Source of the DNA: Candidatus Methylomirabilis tolerans
Lineage (GTDB): Bacteria > Methylomirabilota > Methylomirabilia > Methylomirabilales > Methylomirabilaceae
Assembly (NCBI GenBank): GCA_019912425.1
Contig: JAIOIU010000061.1
Span: 1 to 42,994, forward strand
Reading direction: 5' to 3'
DNA length: 42,994 nucleotides
The notes below the pieces were generated by a model. The model was not told the DNA's origin. It did not search any database and worked only from the letters and a program-made list of their open reading frames with translations. This document shows positions 24,222 to 32,167 of the stretch, one piece after another. Position numbers and translations under genes: made by a program. Each line of letters starts with the position of its first letter. Position 1 is the stretch's first letter.

Positions 24222-25997
24222 TTACGCGGCGCACTCGCCCGGACCAATCTGGACGGAAAATGCCTCTTCAGCATTATAGTCGAGATAGTGATCCGGCGCT
24301 TCAGAGACCGGCGGCAGATCTGTGAACGGCGCCAGAACTACCTTCACCGACTCCAGCCCATAGCGATCCAGAAAGGTATTGAACGATTCACCGTCCTGTC
24401 GCTCTTTCTGATATACACGGAGGACCGCCTCCACCGCACCCGGAATATTCTTTGCTGCAATCCTGGCCACCGGCTCGGCGTAACGCGCACGGTCCGGCGC
24501 CAGCTTTGCCCCCAGCAGCATCTCGTAGGTAGGCACCTGTCGGCCGTTGAACTTTTTGGCTCCGCCATACAAGCCGATATTCGCGAGGTGGTGCTGGCCA
24601 CAAGAATTTGGGCAGGCGGAGATTTTTATCCGTATCCCCGTCTCATCCGCCAGATCCTTCAGTTCATCATCGAAGAGGGCTCCCAAGGCAGCCGCCAGAC
24701 CACGAGAGGAGGTGATCCCAAGCTGGCATGTATCGGCGCCTGGGCAGGCGGTGACGTCTGCCAGCCGTTCAGCCGACGGGGTAGCAAGACCGACGGCGCC
24801 GAGCACCCGGTAGAGCGCAGACAGACGCTCGGAGGGAATCCATCTGAGAACGAAGTTCTGCTGGTTCGTGCTGCGGACTGTGCCATCGCCGAACTCACGC
24901 GCCGCAAAGGCGAGAGTTCTAAGCTGCACCGCGGTGATGTCCCCAAGCTCGAGGCGGACATGGACCATCGTGTATCCGGCCTGCCTCTGCGGAAGCACAC
25001 TGGTGGCCCGCCACCGCCGATAGACGGGATCGTCCGACTCTACGGGGGAACCAGCCGACACGAGCGATACGCGATGAGGCGGAACCTCCTCCCACATGAC
25101 AAGAGAGGGGAACTGTCCGGCCATGGTTGATTCGAGGCCGGTTCGCTCCTGGCACACCAATGCTCGAAACTGCTCGATTCCCAGCTTGTTCAGTAAGAAC
25201 TTCATCCTGGCCTTATGCCGGTCTTCGCGGTTCCCGAGACGGTCGAACACGCGCACGATAGCGGCTACGGTCGGCAGAAGCCGATCCGCCGGCGTAAACT
25301 CCTCGAGCAGCTCCGCGAGGCGTGGTATAGGACCCAGACCGCCGCCGACATACAACTGAAAGCCCCGCTCCTTCTTTCCTTCTGCGAATCGAGTCACGGC
25401 ACGGGCTCCGATGTCCTGGATGGGGGTGAGACCAGGGTCGTCCGGACAGCCGGAGAATGCGATTTTGAACTTCCTGGGCAGATTTTGGTTCATCGGATTG
25501 CGCAGGAGAAATCGCGCAACCGCCGCGGCATACGGGGTGACATCGAACAGTTCCTGGGGACAAACCCCGGCACAGTGTCCGATCGTGACGTTGCGAACGG
25601 TATTGCCGCAGGCCTCTCGAGTCGTCAGCCCGACCGAGGCCAGACTCTTCATCAACCCTGCTACCTGCTCGAGCTTGATGAAGTGCAACTGGATGTTCTG
25701 GCGGGTCGTCACGTGGCCTACCCCCTTTTGGGTCTTCGCCGCCAACTCGGCGAGCAGCTCCAGTTGAACCGCGCTGAGCCCACCCCACGGAATCTTGATC
25801 CGGAACATCTGTTCCCCATCCTGCCGCTGCCCATAGATCCCGTTCTGCAGACGGAACCGCTTAAACTCATCGGGTGAGATCTCCCCATTCCAGAATCGTT
25901 GGACGAACTGATCGAAGGTGTCGATCTCCTCCTCCCTGGCCCAGGACGGCCAGTTGGCGAGGTCCGCCTTCTCCGGTTCGTTCGCGTCACGCATCAT
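24222..25997 (-). CDS. Siroheme sulfite (or nitrite) reductase, assimilatory
   Basis: The enzyme reduces sulfite to sulfide (or nitrite to ammonia) with siroheme coupled to a 4Fe-4S cluster. The two-fold ferredoxin-like repeats are visible (GGLSAVQLELLAELA and ELGDITAVQLRTLAFAA, each followed by TRQN or TNQQN). The cluster/siroheme cysteines are Cys418, 424, 462 and 466 (TACPGADTC, ISACPNSCGQHH). Length is 591 residues. Sequence alone does not separate sulfite from nitrite specificity. The neighbours (sat, cysH, TSUP, cysM) argue for sulfite, though the motif style is NirA-like. The start at 25997 follows GGGAGA; the frame from 26048 overlaps the TSUP stop. Confidence 0.92.
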   Translation of the reverse strand: MMRDANEPEKADLANWPSWAREEEIDTFDQFVQRFWNGEISPDEFKRFRLQNGIYGQRQDGEQMFRIKIPWGGLSAVQLELLAELAAKTQKGVGHVTTRQNIQLHFIKLEQVAGLMKSLASVGLTTREACGNTVRNVTIGHCAGVCPQELFDVTPYAAAVARFLLRNPMNQNLPRKFKIAFSGCPDDPGLTPIQDIGARAVTRFAEGKKERGFQLYVGGGLGPIPRLAELLEEFTPADRLLPTVAAIVRVFDRLGNREDRHKARMKFLLNKLGIEQFRALVCQERTGLESTMAGQFPSLVMWEEVPPHRVSLVSAGSPVESDDPVYRRWRATSVLPQRQAGYTMVHVRLELGDITAVQLRTLAFAAREFGDGTVRSTNQQNFVLRWIPSERLSALYRVLGAVGLATPSAERLADVTACPGADTCQLGITSSRGLAAALGALFDDELKDLADETGIRIKISACPNSCGQHHLANIGLYGGAKKFNGRQVPTYEMLLGAKLAPDRARYAEPVARIAAKNIPGAVEAVLRVYQKERQDGESFNTFLDRYGLESVKVVLAPFTDLPPVSEAPDHYLDYNAEEAFSVQIGPGECAA

Positions 25998-26044
25998 GTC
26001 TCCCTTCTCCCTTCTCACATCTTCAAAGCTGCCGGCTGATGCAT

Positions 26045-26980
26045 TCATACGGGCAGATCATCTTGCACAGTCGGCGTTTTTTGCGGCATAAGTTCGGAAC
26101 TACCCTCGGAGAGCTCGACAGCCAGGGTGGTCGTTGGGATCTCCGACGTCTTTGTAAAGAAACCGTAGAGTAAAAAGAGATCGACTAAGACGACGCCCAG
26201 CCACACACCGTAGGCACGCAGACTTGTGAACAACCCCAACTCGATCAACACCTTGGATAAGCCGAAGCCTACCACCCAGGCATCGAAGCTCATGCAGATT
26301 CTTCTAAACGTTTCAGCATTCATCCGACTGATGACGTAGGCGCCTATCGGGATTCCAATCACAACACTCGGGATGATCGACGACAGGAGCCCCGTGCTCG
26401 CTGTAGTGTACACTCCCAGGTAGTAATATGCGGTCGCTGTTACGGTCGATTCGACCATTCTGATCAGGCCAATGGCGGCTCGAAACTCGCCTTTGACAAA
26501 GCCTTGGTTGTTAAACAGGAGCGCCAACGGCGGACCGGAGATGGTGGTTGTCGAATAGAGCACACCGACACCGACGCCGAACGGGACTCCAATAAGATGT
26601 TCTGATCGAATCGGCCGCCTGACCCCTGCCGCCTGCAGCAGGATCAACGGCAGCACGATGAGATACGTGATGAGCTTGAGCCATTCCGGGCTCGCCATCG
26701 AGAGGGCATAGCTCCCCGCAATGACGCCCGGAATGAGGCCGCACGCGATCGGCAGCACCCTCTTCCAGATCTTTCGAATGCTCCCACGATTGACGAGCAG
26801 CACATAGCTATTGAGCGCCACTTCTACCAACACCAAGGCGGGATTTAGGATCCTGTTGGAATAGAAGATGAGGGCAACCGGAACGGTCAGCGATGAAAAC
26901 CCGTACCCTAGCGCCCCATTGACGATGGCCGCAAAGAGCGTGATGCCGATAAGCGTGATTTGCCCGACGTCAAGATTCAT
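26045..26980 (-). CDS. TauE/SafE-family (TSUP) membrane transporter
   Basis: TSUP carriers export sulfite, organosulfonates or related anions, or move them inward. The protein is about 311 residues with roughly eight hydrophobic segments. The two-fold signature is seen as GALGYGFSSLTVP near the start and GVGVGVLYSTTTISGPPLALL in the middle. The tail from about 285 is hydrophilic and cytosolic. It lies between the JAMM protease and sulfite reductase genes, overlapping the protease stop by 11 bases and abutting the reductase, so a role in sulfite handling is a reasonable inference. The ATG at 26980 is chosen; a TTG at 27001 is the alternative. Confidence 0.92.
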   Translation of the reverse strand: MNLDVGQITLIGITLFAAIVNGALGYGFSSLTVPVALIFYSNRILNPALVLVEVALNSYVLLVNRGSIRKIWKRVLPIACGLIPGVIAGSYALSMASPEWLKLITYLIVLPLILLQAAGVRRPIRSEHLIGVPFGVGVGVLYSTTTISGPPLALLFNNQGFVKGEFRAAIGLIRMVESTVTATAYYYLGVYTTASTGLLSSIIPSVVIGIPIGAYVISRMNAETFRRICMSFDAWVVGFGLSKVLIELGLFTSLRAYGVWLGVVLVDLFLLYGFFTKTSEIPTTTLAVELSEGSSELMPQKTPTVQDDLPV

Positions 26981-27461
26981 CGTGCTGGTCGTTGCACTCA
27001 AAGACGGCAGATAGTTCTCCTGTAAACTGTTTTACAAGAGCGTCCCACCTGAATACCTTACAGTACGACACCTTTCCATTTTTCACTGACACCACAAGAT
27101 AGCGAAGCCTGGGCCACACTGGTTCACCATCGAACAGGGCCAACTCTCGATCGGTCTCGGAGAAGTAGGCTTCATGCTCGGGGTGTGAATGGTAGATGAC
27201 AACGAATTCAAGCCCTTTGGCATCGGCTTCGCTCTGAATTCGCAGAAGGTCCTTCGGGTCCATAATATAGGCAGTCTTTGCATCTCTCGGATAACGAATC
27301 GGATCGTCCTGGTGGTACCGGTTCGCCAGATTCGCGCATCTGCGGACAGCGTTCGTATTCGGATCGCCTGGCTTGCCTATGACGACCCCGCAGGCCTCAT
27401 CAGGATATGTCTCTTCGGCATGAGCGAAGATCTCGTTCAGCTCCGGTTGCATAAGGACCAT
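26970..27461 (-). CDS. JAMM/M67 metalloprotease (Mec-like), sulfur-carrier processing
   Basis: Mec-type JAMM proteases cut peptides and amino acids after the diglycine of ubiquitin-like sulfur carriers; the M. tuberculosis member releases cysteine from CysO. The 163-residue protein has the full zinc motif: Glu22 (YPDEACG), His91, His93, Ser101 and Asp104 in HSHPEHEAYFSETD. It sits between cysM and the TSUP gene. Two carriers in this window (17796-18080 and the N-terminus of 30052-31200) carry residues after their GG and would be substrates. The start is uncertain: I use the ATG at 27461, and 27452 is also possible. Confidence 0.93.
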   Translation of the reverse strand: MVLMQPELNEIFAHAEETYPDEACGVVIGKPGDPNTNAVRRCANLANRYHQDDPIRYPRDAKTAYIMDPKDLLRIQSEADAKGLEFVVIYHSHPEHEAYFSETDRELALFDGEPVWPRLRYLVVSVKNGKVSYCKVFRWDALVKQFTGELSAVFECNDQHDES

Positions 27462-27486
27462 CGGTTCGACAGGGCTCACCACAGGC

Positions 27487-28422
27487 CTACCACCAGAGGT
27501 GACTGTACATGTTCTCGCCCAACTCCGGAAACTCCTTGTGCCAGACACCCAGGCTCACATACTTCCACCCGCCATCACAGAGGATCACCACGATGTTGCC
27601 CTTCTCCATTCGATGCGCCGTCCGGATCGCCACATGAACGACAGCCCCAGAAGACACGCCCGCAAAGATCCCTTCCTTATTGGTCAGATCTTTGGTGGCG
27701 GCAAAGGCGCAACGGGAATCGACCATGATCTTGCCGTCCAAGAGGCTGGTGTCAAGGATCGGCGGAATGAAACCCTCGTCCAGGCTGCGAAGCCCCTGGA
27801 CCAGATCGCCCGGATTCGGCTCCACGGCAATAACCTTGGTTCTGGGGTTACACTCCTTCAGCCGTCTCCCCACGCCCATCAGGGTTCCGCCGGTCCCAAG
27901 GCCGGCCACAAAGACATCAACCTCCGGGATGTCGTTCAAGATCTCTACCCCGGTCGTTTCATAGTGGGCCAGAGGGTTGGCCGGATTACCGTACTGAAAG
28001 GGCATGAAGAGGGTCGGATCCTGCGCTACCAGCCTTTGAGCCAGCTCAATAGCGCCGTTGCTCCCTTTCGTCCCATCGGAATAGATCAGCTCGGCGCCGA
28101 AAATCTCCAGGAGCTGACGCCGCTCCGGGGTGGCGTTTTCCGGGATCACCACCTTGACCTTGTACCCTTTCCTGCGCCCGATCATGGCCAGGGCAATGCC
28201 GGTGTTGCCGCTCGTCGGCTCTAGAATCGTTTTGTCCGATGTCAGTGCGCCACTTCGCTCGGCCTGCTCGATCATGTACTTCGCAATTCGATCCTTCAAG
28301 CTGCCGGTCGGGTTGTTCCCCTCCAGCTTGGCGAAGATCCGGACCCCTTTCTTAGGACTCATCCGCGGCAGCTCGATCAGCGGCGTGTTCCCGATCGCAT
28401 CAAGAATATCGACTGATTTCAT
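27487..28422 (-). CDS. cysM: CysM-type cysteine synthase, likely carrier- and phosphoserine-dependent
   Basis: A PLP enzyme of the cysteine synthase family, closest to M. tuberculosis CysM, which joins O-phosphoserine to the CysO thiocarboxylate. It has the PLP lysine Lys43 (SLKDR), the substrate loop SGNTG (71-75), GTGGT (176-180) and Arg212 in LRSLDEGF. That last residue matches the arginine that selects O-phosphoserine in CysM. The C-terminus ends in WKYVSLGVW...SHLWW, again CysM-like, not the CysK tail. Length is 311 residues. It is followed by the JAMM protease gene and shares the transcript with the MoaD-E1 fusion, completing the CysO/CysM/Mec set. Confidence 0.93.
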   Translation of the reverse strand: MKSVDILDAIGNTPLIELPRMSPKKGVRIFAKLEGNNPTGSLKDRIAKYMIEQAERSGALTSDKTILEPTSGNTGIALAMIGRRKGYKVKVVIPENATPERRQLLEIFGAELIYSDGTKGSNGAIELAQRLVAQDPTLFMPFQYGNPANPLAHYETTGVEILNDIPEVDVFVAGLGTGGTLMGVGRRLKECNPRTKVIAVEPNPGDLVQGLRSLDEGFIPPILDTSLLDGKIMVDSRCAFAATKDLTNKEGIFAGVSSGAVVHVAIRTAHRMEKGNIVVILCDGGWKYVSLGVWHKEFPELGENMYSHLWW

Positions 28423-28474
28423 CCATGCCCTCTTTGTCGGCCTTCTCGTCTCCGGCCCACCTAAATTCTACAGG

Positions 28475-28720
28475 TCAACCTTTTTTCACGGTAATCGCCC
28501 AGTCGGTGTCATTCAGCTTCGCCACGTCGACAATGATATGCCCCTCACTAGTCAGGCTCCTGGGAACGTTTGCAGCAGAACCAGGGTTATCTACGATGAC
28601 TCTCAGCACCTGATCCCTTTGTAGCTCCTCCAGCGCCAATTTGGTCTTCACAAAGGTGTAGGGGCACACCTCCCCCTTCAAGTCAAGGGACTCGGTTATC
28701 TGCTCAGGCGCCCCACTCAT
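28475..28720 (-). CDS. TusA-family sulfur-transfer protein (variant CPYT)
   Basis: TusA proteins carry persulfide sulfur on the cysteine of a CPxP motif. This 81-residue member reads GEVCPYTFVKTKLALEEL, with the CPxP proline replaced by threonine. The rest of the fold (a VIVDNPGSAANVPRSL helix, then GHIIVDV) is intact. The ATG at 28720 has GGAGGAGG just upstream; a GTG five codons earlier lies in that ribosome binding site. It is the second of two adjacent tusA genes, downstream of the YeeE/YedE transporter, an arrangement also seen in thiosulfate uptake (TsuA/TsuB) and in yedE-yedF pairs tied to selenium. The role is inferred only. Confidence 0.9.
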   Translation of the reverse strand: MSGAPEQITESLDLKGEVCPYTFVKTKLALEELQRDQVLRVIVDNPGSAANVPRSLTSEGHIIVDVAKLNDTDWAITVKKG

Positions 28721-28744
28721 TTTCCCCTCCTCCACTCATGCAGG

Positions 28745-28972
28745 TCAGGCTTTTTCCAGGACGATTTCCCACTGAGTTCTGTCGACTTCCGAAACGGCAA
28801 GGACGGTATGTCCTTCTTCCTTCGCCCACCTTGGGATATCTTCGACCGATTTCGCGTAATCGACAATGACCACCAGTTGATCACCGGCCGTCAGCTTCCC
28901 CATCTTCTGCCTGGTCAACATCAACGGATACGGACAAATCTCTCCGGTCACATCAAGGGAGTACTTCGCCAT
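28745..28972 (-). CDS. TusA-family sulfur-transfer protein (CPYP)
   Basis: A 75-residue TusA-like protein with the intact CPYP motif (GEICPYPLMLTRQKMGKL), VIVDYAKSVEDIPRWAKEEGH and a beta-strand end. It probably accepts sulfur from, or passes it with, its neighbour and the upstream transporter. The ATG at 28972 follows GGGGGAA closely; an ATG four codons upstream (28984) would lie within that site. It is placed between the YeeE/YedE gene and the second tusA gene. Cysteine, not selenocysteine, is encoded here. Confidence 0.9.
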   Translation of the reverse strand: MAKYSLDVTGEICPYPLMLTRQKMGKLTAGDQLVVIVDYAKSVEDIPRWAKEEGHTVLAVSEVDRTQWEIVLEKA

Positions 28973-29016
28973 CACTTCCCCCATGATTTTACGATCGACA
29001 CTATACCCGAAAGGCC

Positions 29017-30033
29017 CTACACCCGCTGGGCGCTTCGTGCTCCACGCTCAAACGCAACACTTCCGAACAAGAGATAGACGCCGGTCCAGACTCCCAGGAT
29101 AATGCTGAGGGTCGTCGTCAAACTGCTCAGCCCAAAGAGTGGAACTCCTGTCAGTCCATGGCCGATGTTACATCCACCCGCAATGCCCGCCCCCATACCC
29201 ATCAGCAGACCGCCTCCGAGAGCCTGGAGCAGACGCTGAGCGCCGGGGGCGCGCCAGGCAAATTCTCCATGTAACCGCGCTGCGATGTGAGCGCCCGCAA
29301 TAAGCCCCATCCACATAAAACTCCCCCAGGTGAGCAGGGAGGTCTCACCCGTGAACAGAAACCCCGAGATTGTTCGGATCGGCTCGGTGATCGAGAGACC
29401 ATACTCCCTTCCTGTCAGAGCTGAGATCGGCCAGGCAACTGTGGCGATCAGGCCGATAGTCATCCCGCTCCTTGTCCAACTCCACCCTCTCTGATAGCCG
29501 CCTGCCGGGCTTTTCAGGAGCCACCATCCGCCAACCGTCACGAAGGTCACAACCAGTATCCATGGGCTTACGCCCAGGAGGCGATCCAGCGTTGCCGGCT
29601 GCCCGTTGATCTCAACCACCCAGCTTCGAAAGGCACCCTGCACCGGTTCGAGTGCGCCATCATTCGTCATGGTAATCCCAAATACAAAACCGAGCAACGC
29701 GATAATCGAACCCACCATTCCCTCACCTGACCGGTAAGTGCTGCCGCTCCCTCACCCGCCGGAAAACGCCATTCCGAGGCCAAAGACGAACCCACCGAAC
29801 AGCGTCGCCATCCAGAAAAAGGGTGTGACGCCCAACCCGAACAGGCCCAACGTCGCCAACGCCCTGACCCCGACCATCTGAATCAACAGGGCCAAGAGGT
29901 AGGCCCGCAGCAGGGTGAGATCCCGCGTCAACAGGATATCGCGAAATGTCGAGTTCATACAAAAGCGGCCGCGCTGCAAGGCGTACCCGAAGGCCACCCC
30001 GACGGCAAGGCCCAAACCCATCATCCGGATCAT
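29017..30033 (-). CDS. YeeE/YedE-family thiosulfate/selenium transporter with in-frame UGA (probable selenocysteine)
   Basis: An inner-membrane channel-like transporter of the TsuA/YedE group, 338 residues if UGA at 29752-29754 is read as selenocysteine (residue 94). The two halves are in exactly the same frame: GRFCMNSTFRD, then GFVFGLGMAFSGG-UGA-GSGSTYRSGEGMVGS, then GGGLLMGMGAGIAGGCNIGHG. The family has a cysteine in the GGC position of both halves; here the first is UGA and the second is Cys. A 6-bp hairpin with a GGTCA loop begins 13 bases after the UGA. selD in this window also uses UGA. It lies between the E1 fusion and tusA genes. A nonsense mutation is the alternative. Confidence 0.85.
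29722..29738 (-). promoter_or_regulatory. Candidate bacterial SECIS hairpin of the YeeE/YedE gene
   Basis: CTTACC (29733-29738) pairs with GGTGAG (29722-29727) around the loop GGTCA. The apical loop starts 19 bases after the UGA and begins with G, which satisfies the spacing (16-37) and loop-G features reported for bacterial SECIS elements. The stem is short and includes one G-U pair. Confidence 0.6.
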
Positions 30034-30051
30034 GGCGCGCCGTTCGCGGCC

Positions 30052-31200
30052 TCAGTGACCGCCGCCTGGTACTCCGCAAAACTCATGGTAATCGATCAGA
30101 TCGGTGATAGTCGGATCATCTCCGCAAACGGGACAGTCTGAGGCGCGCCGAACCTTGACCTGTCTGAATTCCATCCCCAACGAATCGAAAAAGAGGAGTC
30201 GCCCGACCAGGGAGTCACCGATCCCGAGCAGCAGCTTGATCGCCTCAATCGCCTGCAGGCTGCCGACGATACCGCACAGTACGCCCAATACGCCGGCCTC
30301 CTGGCAGCTCGGAACCAACCCTGGTGGCGGAGGCGCGGGGTACAGGCAGCGATAGCAACCCTGACCGGGGACAAAGACCGTCACCTGCCCTTCAAATTTA
30401 AAGATACTCCCATCCACAAGGGGTTTCTTCAGGAGCACGCAGGCGTCGTTGACCAGGTATCGGGTCGGAAAATTGTCGCAGCCGTTCACGACCAGATCAT
30501 ACTGACTGATGACCTCCTTCGCGTTCGCCGAAGAGAGGACTGCTTGAATCGGCTCCACCTTCACGTCGGGATTGATCTGGCCGATCGCCTCGACCGCCGA
30601 AACGACCTTGGGTCGCCCTATATCATCCATGTGGTGGAGAATCTGGCGTTGCAGGTTACTCAGGTCCACCACATCGGCGTCGATGATGCCGAGGCGACCG
30701 ACACCGGCAGCAGCCAGATAGAGGGCCGCAGGGGAGCCCAAGCCGCCAGCCCCGACGAGCAACGCCGAACTGTTCAAGAGCTTGCGCTGCCCCTTCCCGC
30801 CGACCTCAGGGAGGATGATGTGACGACTGTAGCGGCGGATCTGCTCTTCGTTGAAGGGTACGGCCCCCCCCGCCATGGCCGGGATCAAGGCCACCTCGTC
30901 TCCGTCCTTGAGTACGGTCCGCTTCCCCCCCAATTCCTCCACCCCTACATTGTTCACATAGACATTGAGGTGACGGTGGAGTTCACCCATCTGATCAAAA
31001 ACATGCCTGTGAATCCCTGGAAAGCGCGTCTCCAGATCCTCCAGAAGCTCCACCAGGTCGTCCCCTCGACCCTCGACAAGAGGCTGATTGTGAGTCAGCC
31101 CTCGATACGGGGTTGGGATGTAGACACGGATTGCCACTCTACTGCCATCCTCCATTGCTGTGTACGCTTCAGCAACCTTCACGCCACCATAGGCATTCAT
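30052..31200 (-). CDS. MoaD/ThiS-E1 (MoeB/ThiF-like) fusion protein
   Basis: A 382-residue protein fusing a ubiquitin-like sulfur carrier (about 20-112) to an E1-like adenylyltransferase (about 115-382). The carrier ends with a diglycine at 111-112 (ALIPAMAGG), directly followed by AVPFNEEQIRRYSRHIILPEVGG, the start of a MoeB/ThiF domain. The E1 part has GAGGLGSP (150-157), the zinc CxxC pairs 282/285 and 356/359, and a candidate catalytic Cys299 (SCQEAGVLG). The fused GG must be freed by proteolysis before it can be adenylated, pointing to the JAMM protease. Similar fused ubiquitin-like/E1 proteins are known in prokaryotes. It lies between cysK and the YeeE/YedE gene. Confidence 0.92.
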   Translation of the reverse strand: MNAYGGVKVAEAYTAMEDGSRVAIRVYIPTPYRGLTHNQPLVEGRGDDLVELLEDLETRFPGIHRHVFDQMGELHRHLNVYVNNVGVEELGGKRTVLKDGDEVALIPAMAGGAVPFNEEQIRRYSRHIILPEVGGKGQRKLLNSSALLVGAGGLGSPAALYLAAAGVGRLGIIDADVVDLSNLQRQILHHMDDIGRPKVVSAVEAIGQINPDVKVEPIQAVLSSANAKEVISQYDLVVNGCDNFPTRYLVNDACVLLKKPLVDGSIFKFEGQVTVFVPGQGCYRCLYPAPPPPGLVPSCQEAGVLGVLCGIVGSLQAIEAIKLLLGIGDSLVGRLLFFDSLGMEFRQVKVRRASDCPVCGDDPTITDLIDYHEFCGVPGGGH

Positions 31201-31219
31201 GCATGTGCTCCCTTATAGG

Positions 31220-32134
31220 TCAGAATGGGACCGACAGGTACCGCTCCCCTGTATCGGGGAGGATTGTCACGACGACCTTTCCGGTTCCAAGCCGTTCGGC
31301 AACGACTATCGACGCAAAAACATTGGCCCCGGCTGAGATCCCCACCATGAGACCTTCCTCTCTGCTCAGGCGAGACGCCATCTGATAGGCATCCTCGTCC
31401 TCAACAGCAATGATCTCATCAACTACTTGCATGTTCAGCACGCCTGGAACGAAGCTCGCGCCAATTCCTTGAATGCCATGCGGCCTGGACCTGCCTCCCT
31501 GCAACACGGGGGATCTGGCCGGTTCCACCGCGATCACCTGAACGTCAGGAACTTCACTTTTCAACACCTCACCTACCCCGGTAATCGTCCCGCCGGTCCC
31601 GACGCCGGCCACAAAGGCATCGATCTGTCCCTCAGTGGCTTTCAGAATCTCTTGCGCCGTAGTAAGACGGTGAACCGCCGGATTGGCTGGGTTTGCGAAT
31701 TGCTGTGGCATGAAGTAATCAGGATGTTGCGCCACGAGAGATTCTGCGGCATAGACGGCCCCGCTCATCCCTTCAATAGCAGGCGTCAGGATCACCTCGG
31801 CTCCGAATCGGCCGACTAACCTTTGCCGCTCCTGGCTCATATCTTCCGGCATCGTCAGGATCAGGCGGTACCCCTTGACGGCAGCCACCATCGCAAGCCC
31901 GATCCCGGTGTTGCCGGAGGTCGGCTCAACGATTGTGTCGCCCGGCTTCAGTCGTCCGCTCCGCTCTGCCTCCTCGATCATCGCAAAAGCGATCCGATCC
32001 TTCACGCTTCCACCCGGATTGAGCGACTCCAGCTTCCCAAGGATCCGAGCCGATCCAGGACGCGGTATCCGCTGCAACTGGACCAGCGGGGTATCGCCTA
32101 TTAGCTCCAGGACGTTTCGAACCAACCGTGGCAT
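31220..32134 (-). CDS. cysK: Cysteine synthase A (O-acetylserine sulfhydrylase)
   Basis: CysK makes cysteine from O-acetylserine and sulfide with PLP. The protein is 304 residues, with PLP lysine motif GGSVKDRIA, substrate loop TSGNTGIG, GTGGTITG and the family's C-terminal DTGERYLSVPF. This is the classical CysK tail, unlike the CysM-like gene at 27487-28422. Both enzymes in one run suggest two routes to cysteine: free sulfide via CysK and carrier-bound sulfur via CysM. It is the first structural gene after the Rrf2 regulator, 33 bases downstream. Confidence 0.96.
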   Translation of the reverse strand: MPRLVRNVLELIGDTPLVQLQRIPRPGSARILGKLESLNPGGSVKDRIAFAMIEEAERSGRLKPGDTIVEPTSGNTGIGLAMVAAVKGYRLILTMPEDMSQERQRLVGRFGAEVILTPAIEGMSGAVYAAESLVAQHPDYFMPQQFANPANPAVHRLTTAQEILKATEGQIDAFVAGVGTGGTITGVGEVLKSEVPDVQVIAVEPARSPVLQGGRSRPHGIQGIGASFVPGVLNMQVVDEIIAVEDEDAYQMASRLSREEGLMVGISAGANVFASIVVAERLGTGKVVVTILPDTGERYLSVPF

Positions 32135-32167
32135 CTACGCGTTCAATCTCCAGACATCCCGAACGGC

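Noticed and set aside
24126-25130. Long plus-strand open frame opposite sulfite reductase
   Set aside because: The minus strand encodes an intact siroheme reductase with all cysteine motifs; the opposite frame is a codon-bias shadow.
29752-29754. Split or broken YeeE/YedE gene (two separate short genes or a pseudogene)
   Set aside because: Both halves are in one frame, no other lesion exists, the stop falls exactly on a conserved cysteine position and is UGA, a SECIS-like hairpin follows, and selD shows Sec decoding. A nonsense mutation stays possible but is less likely.
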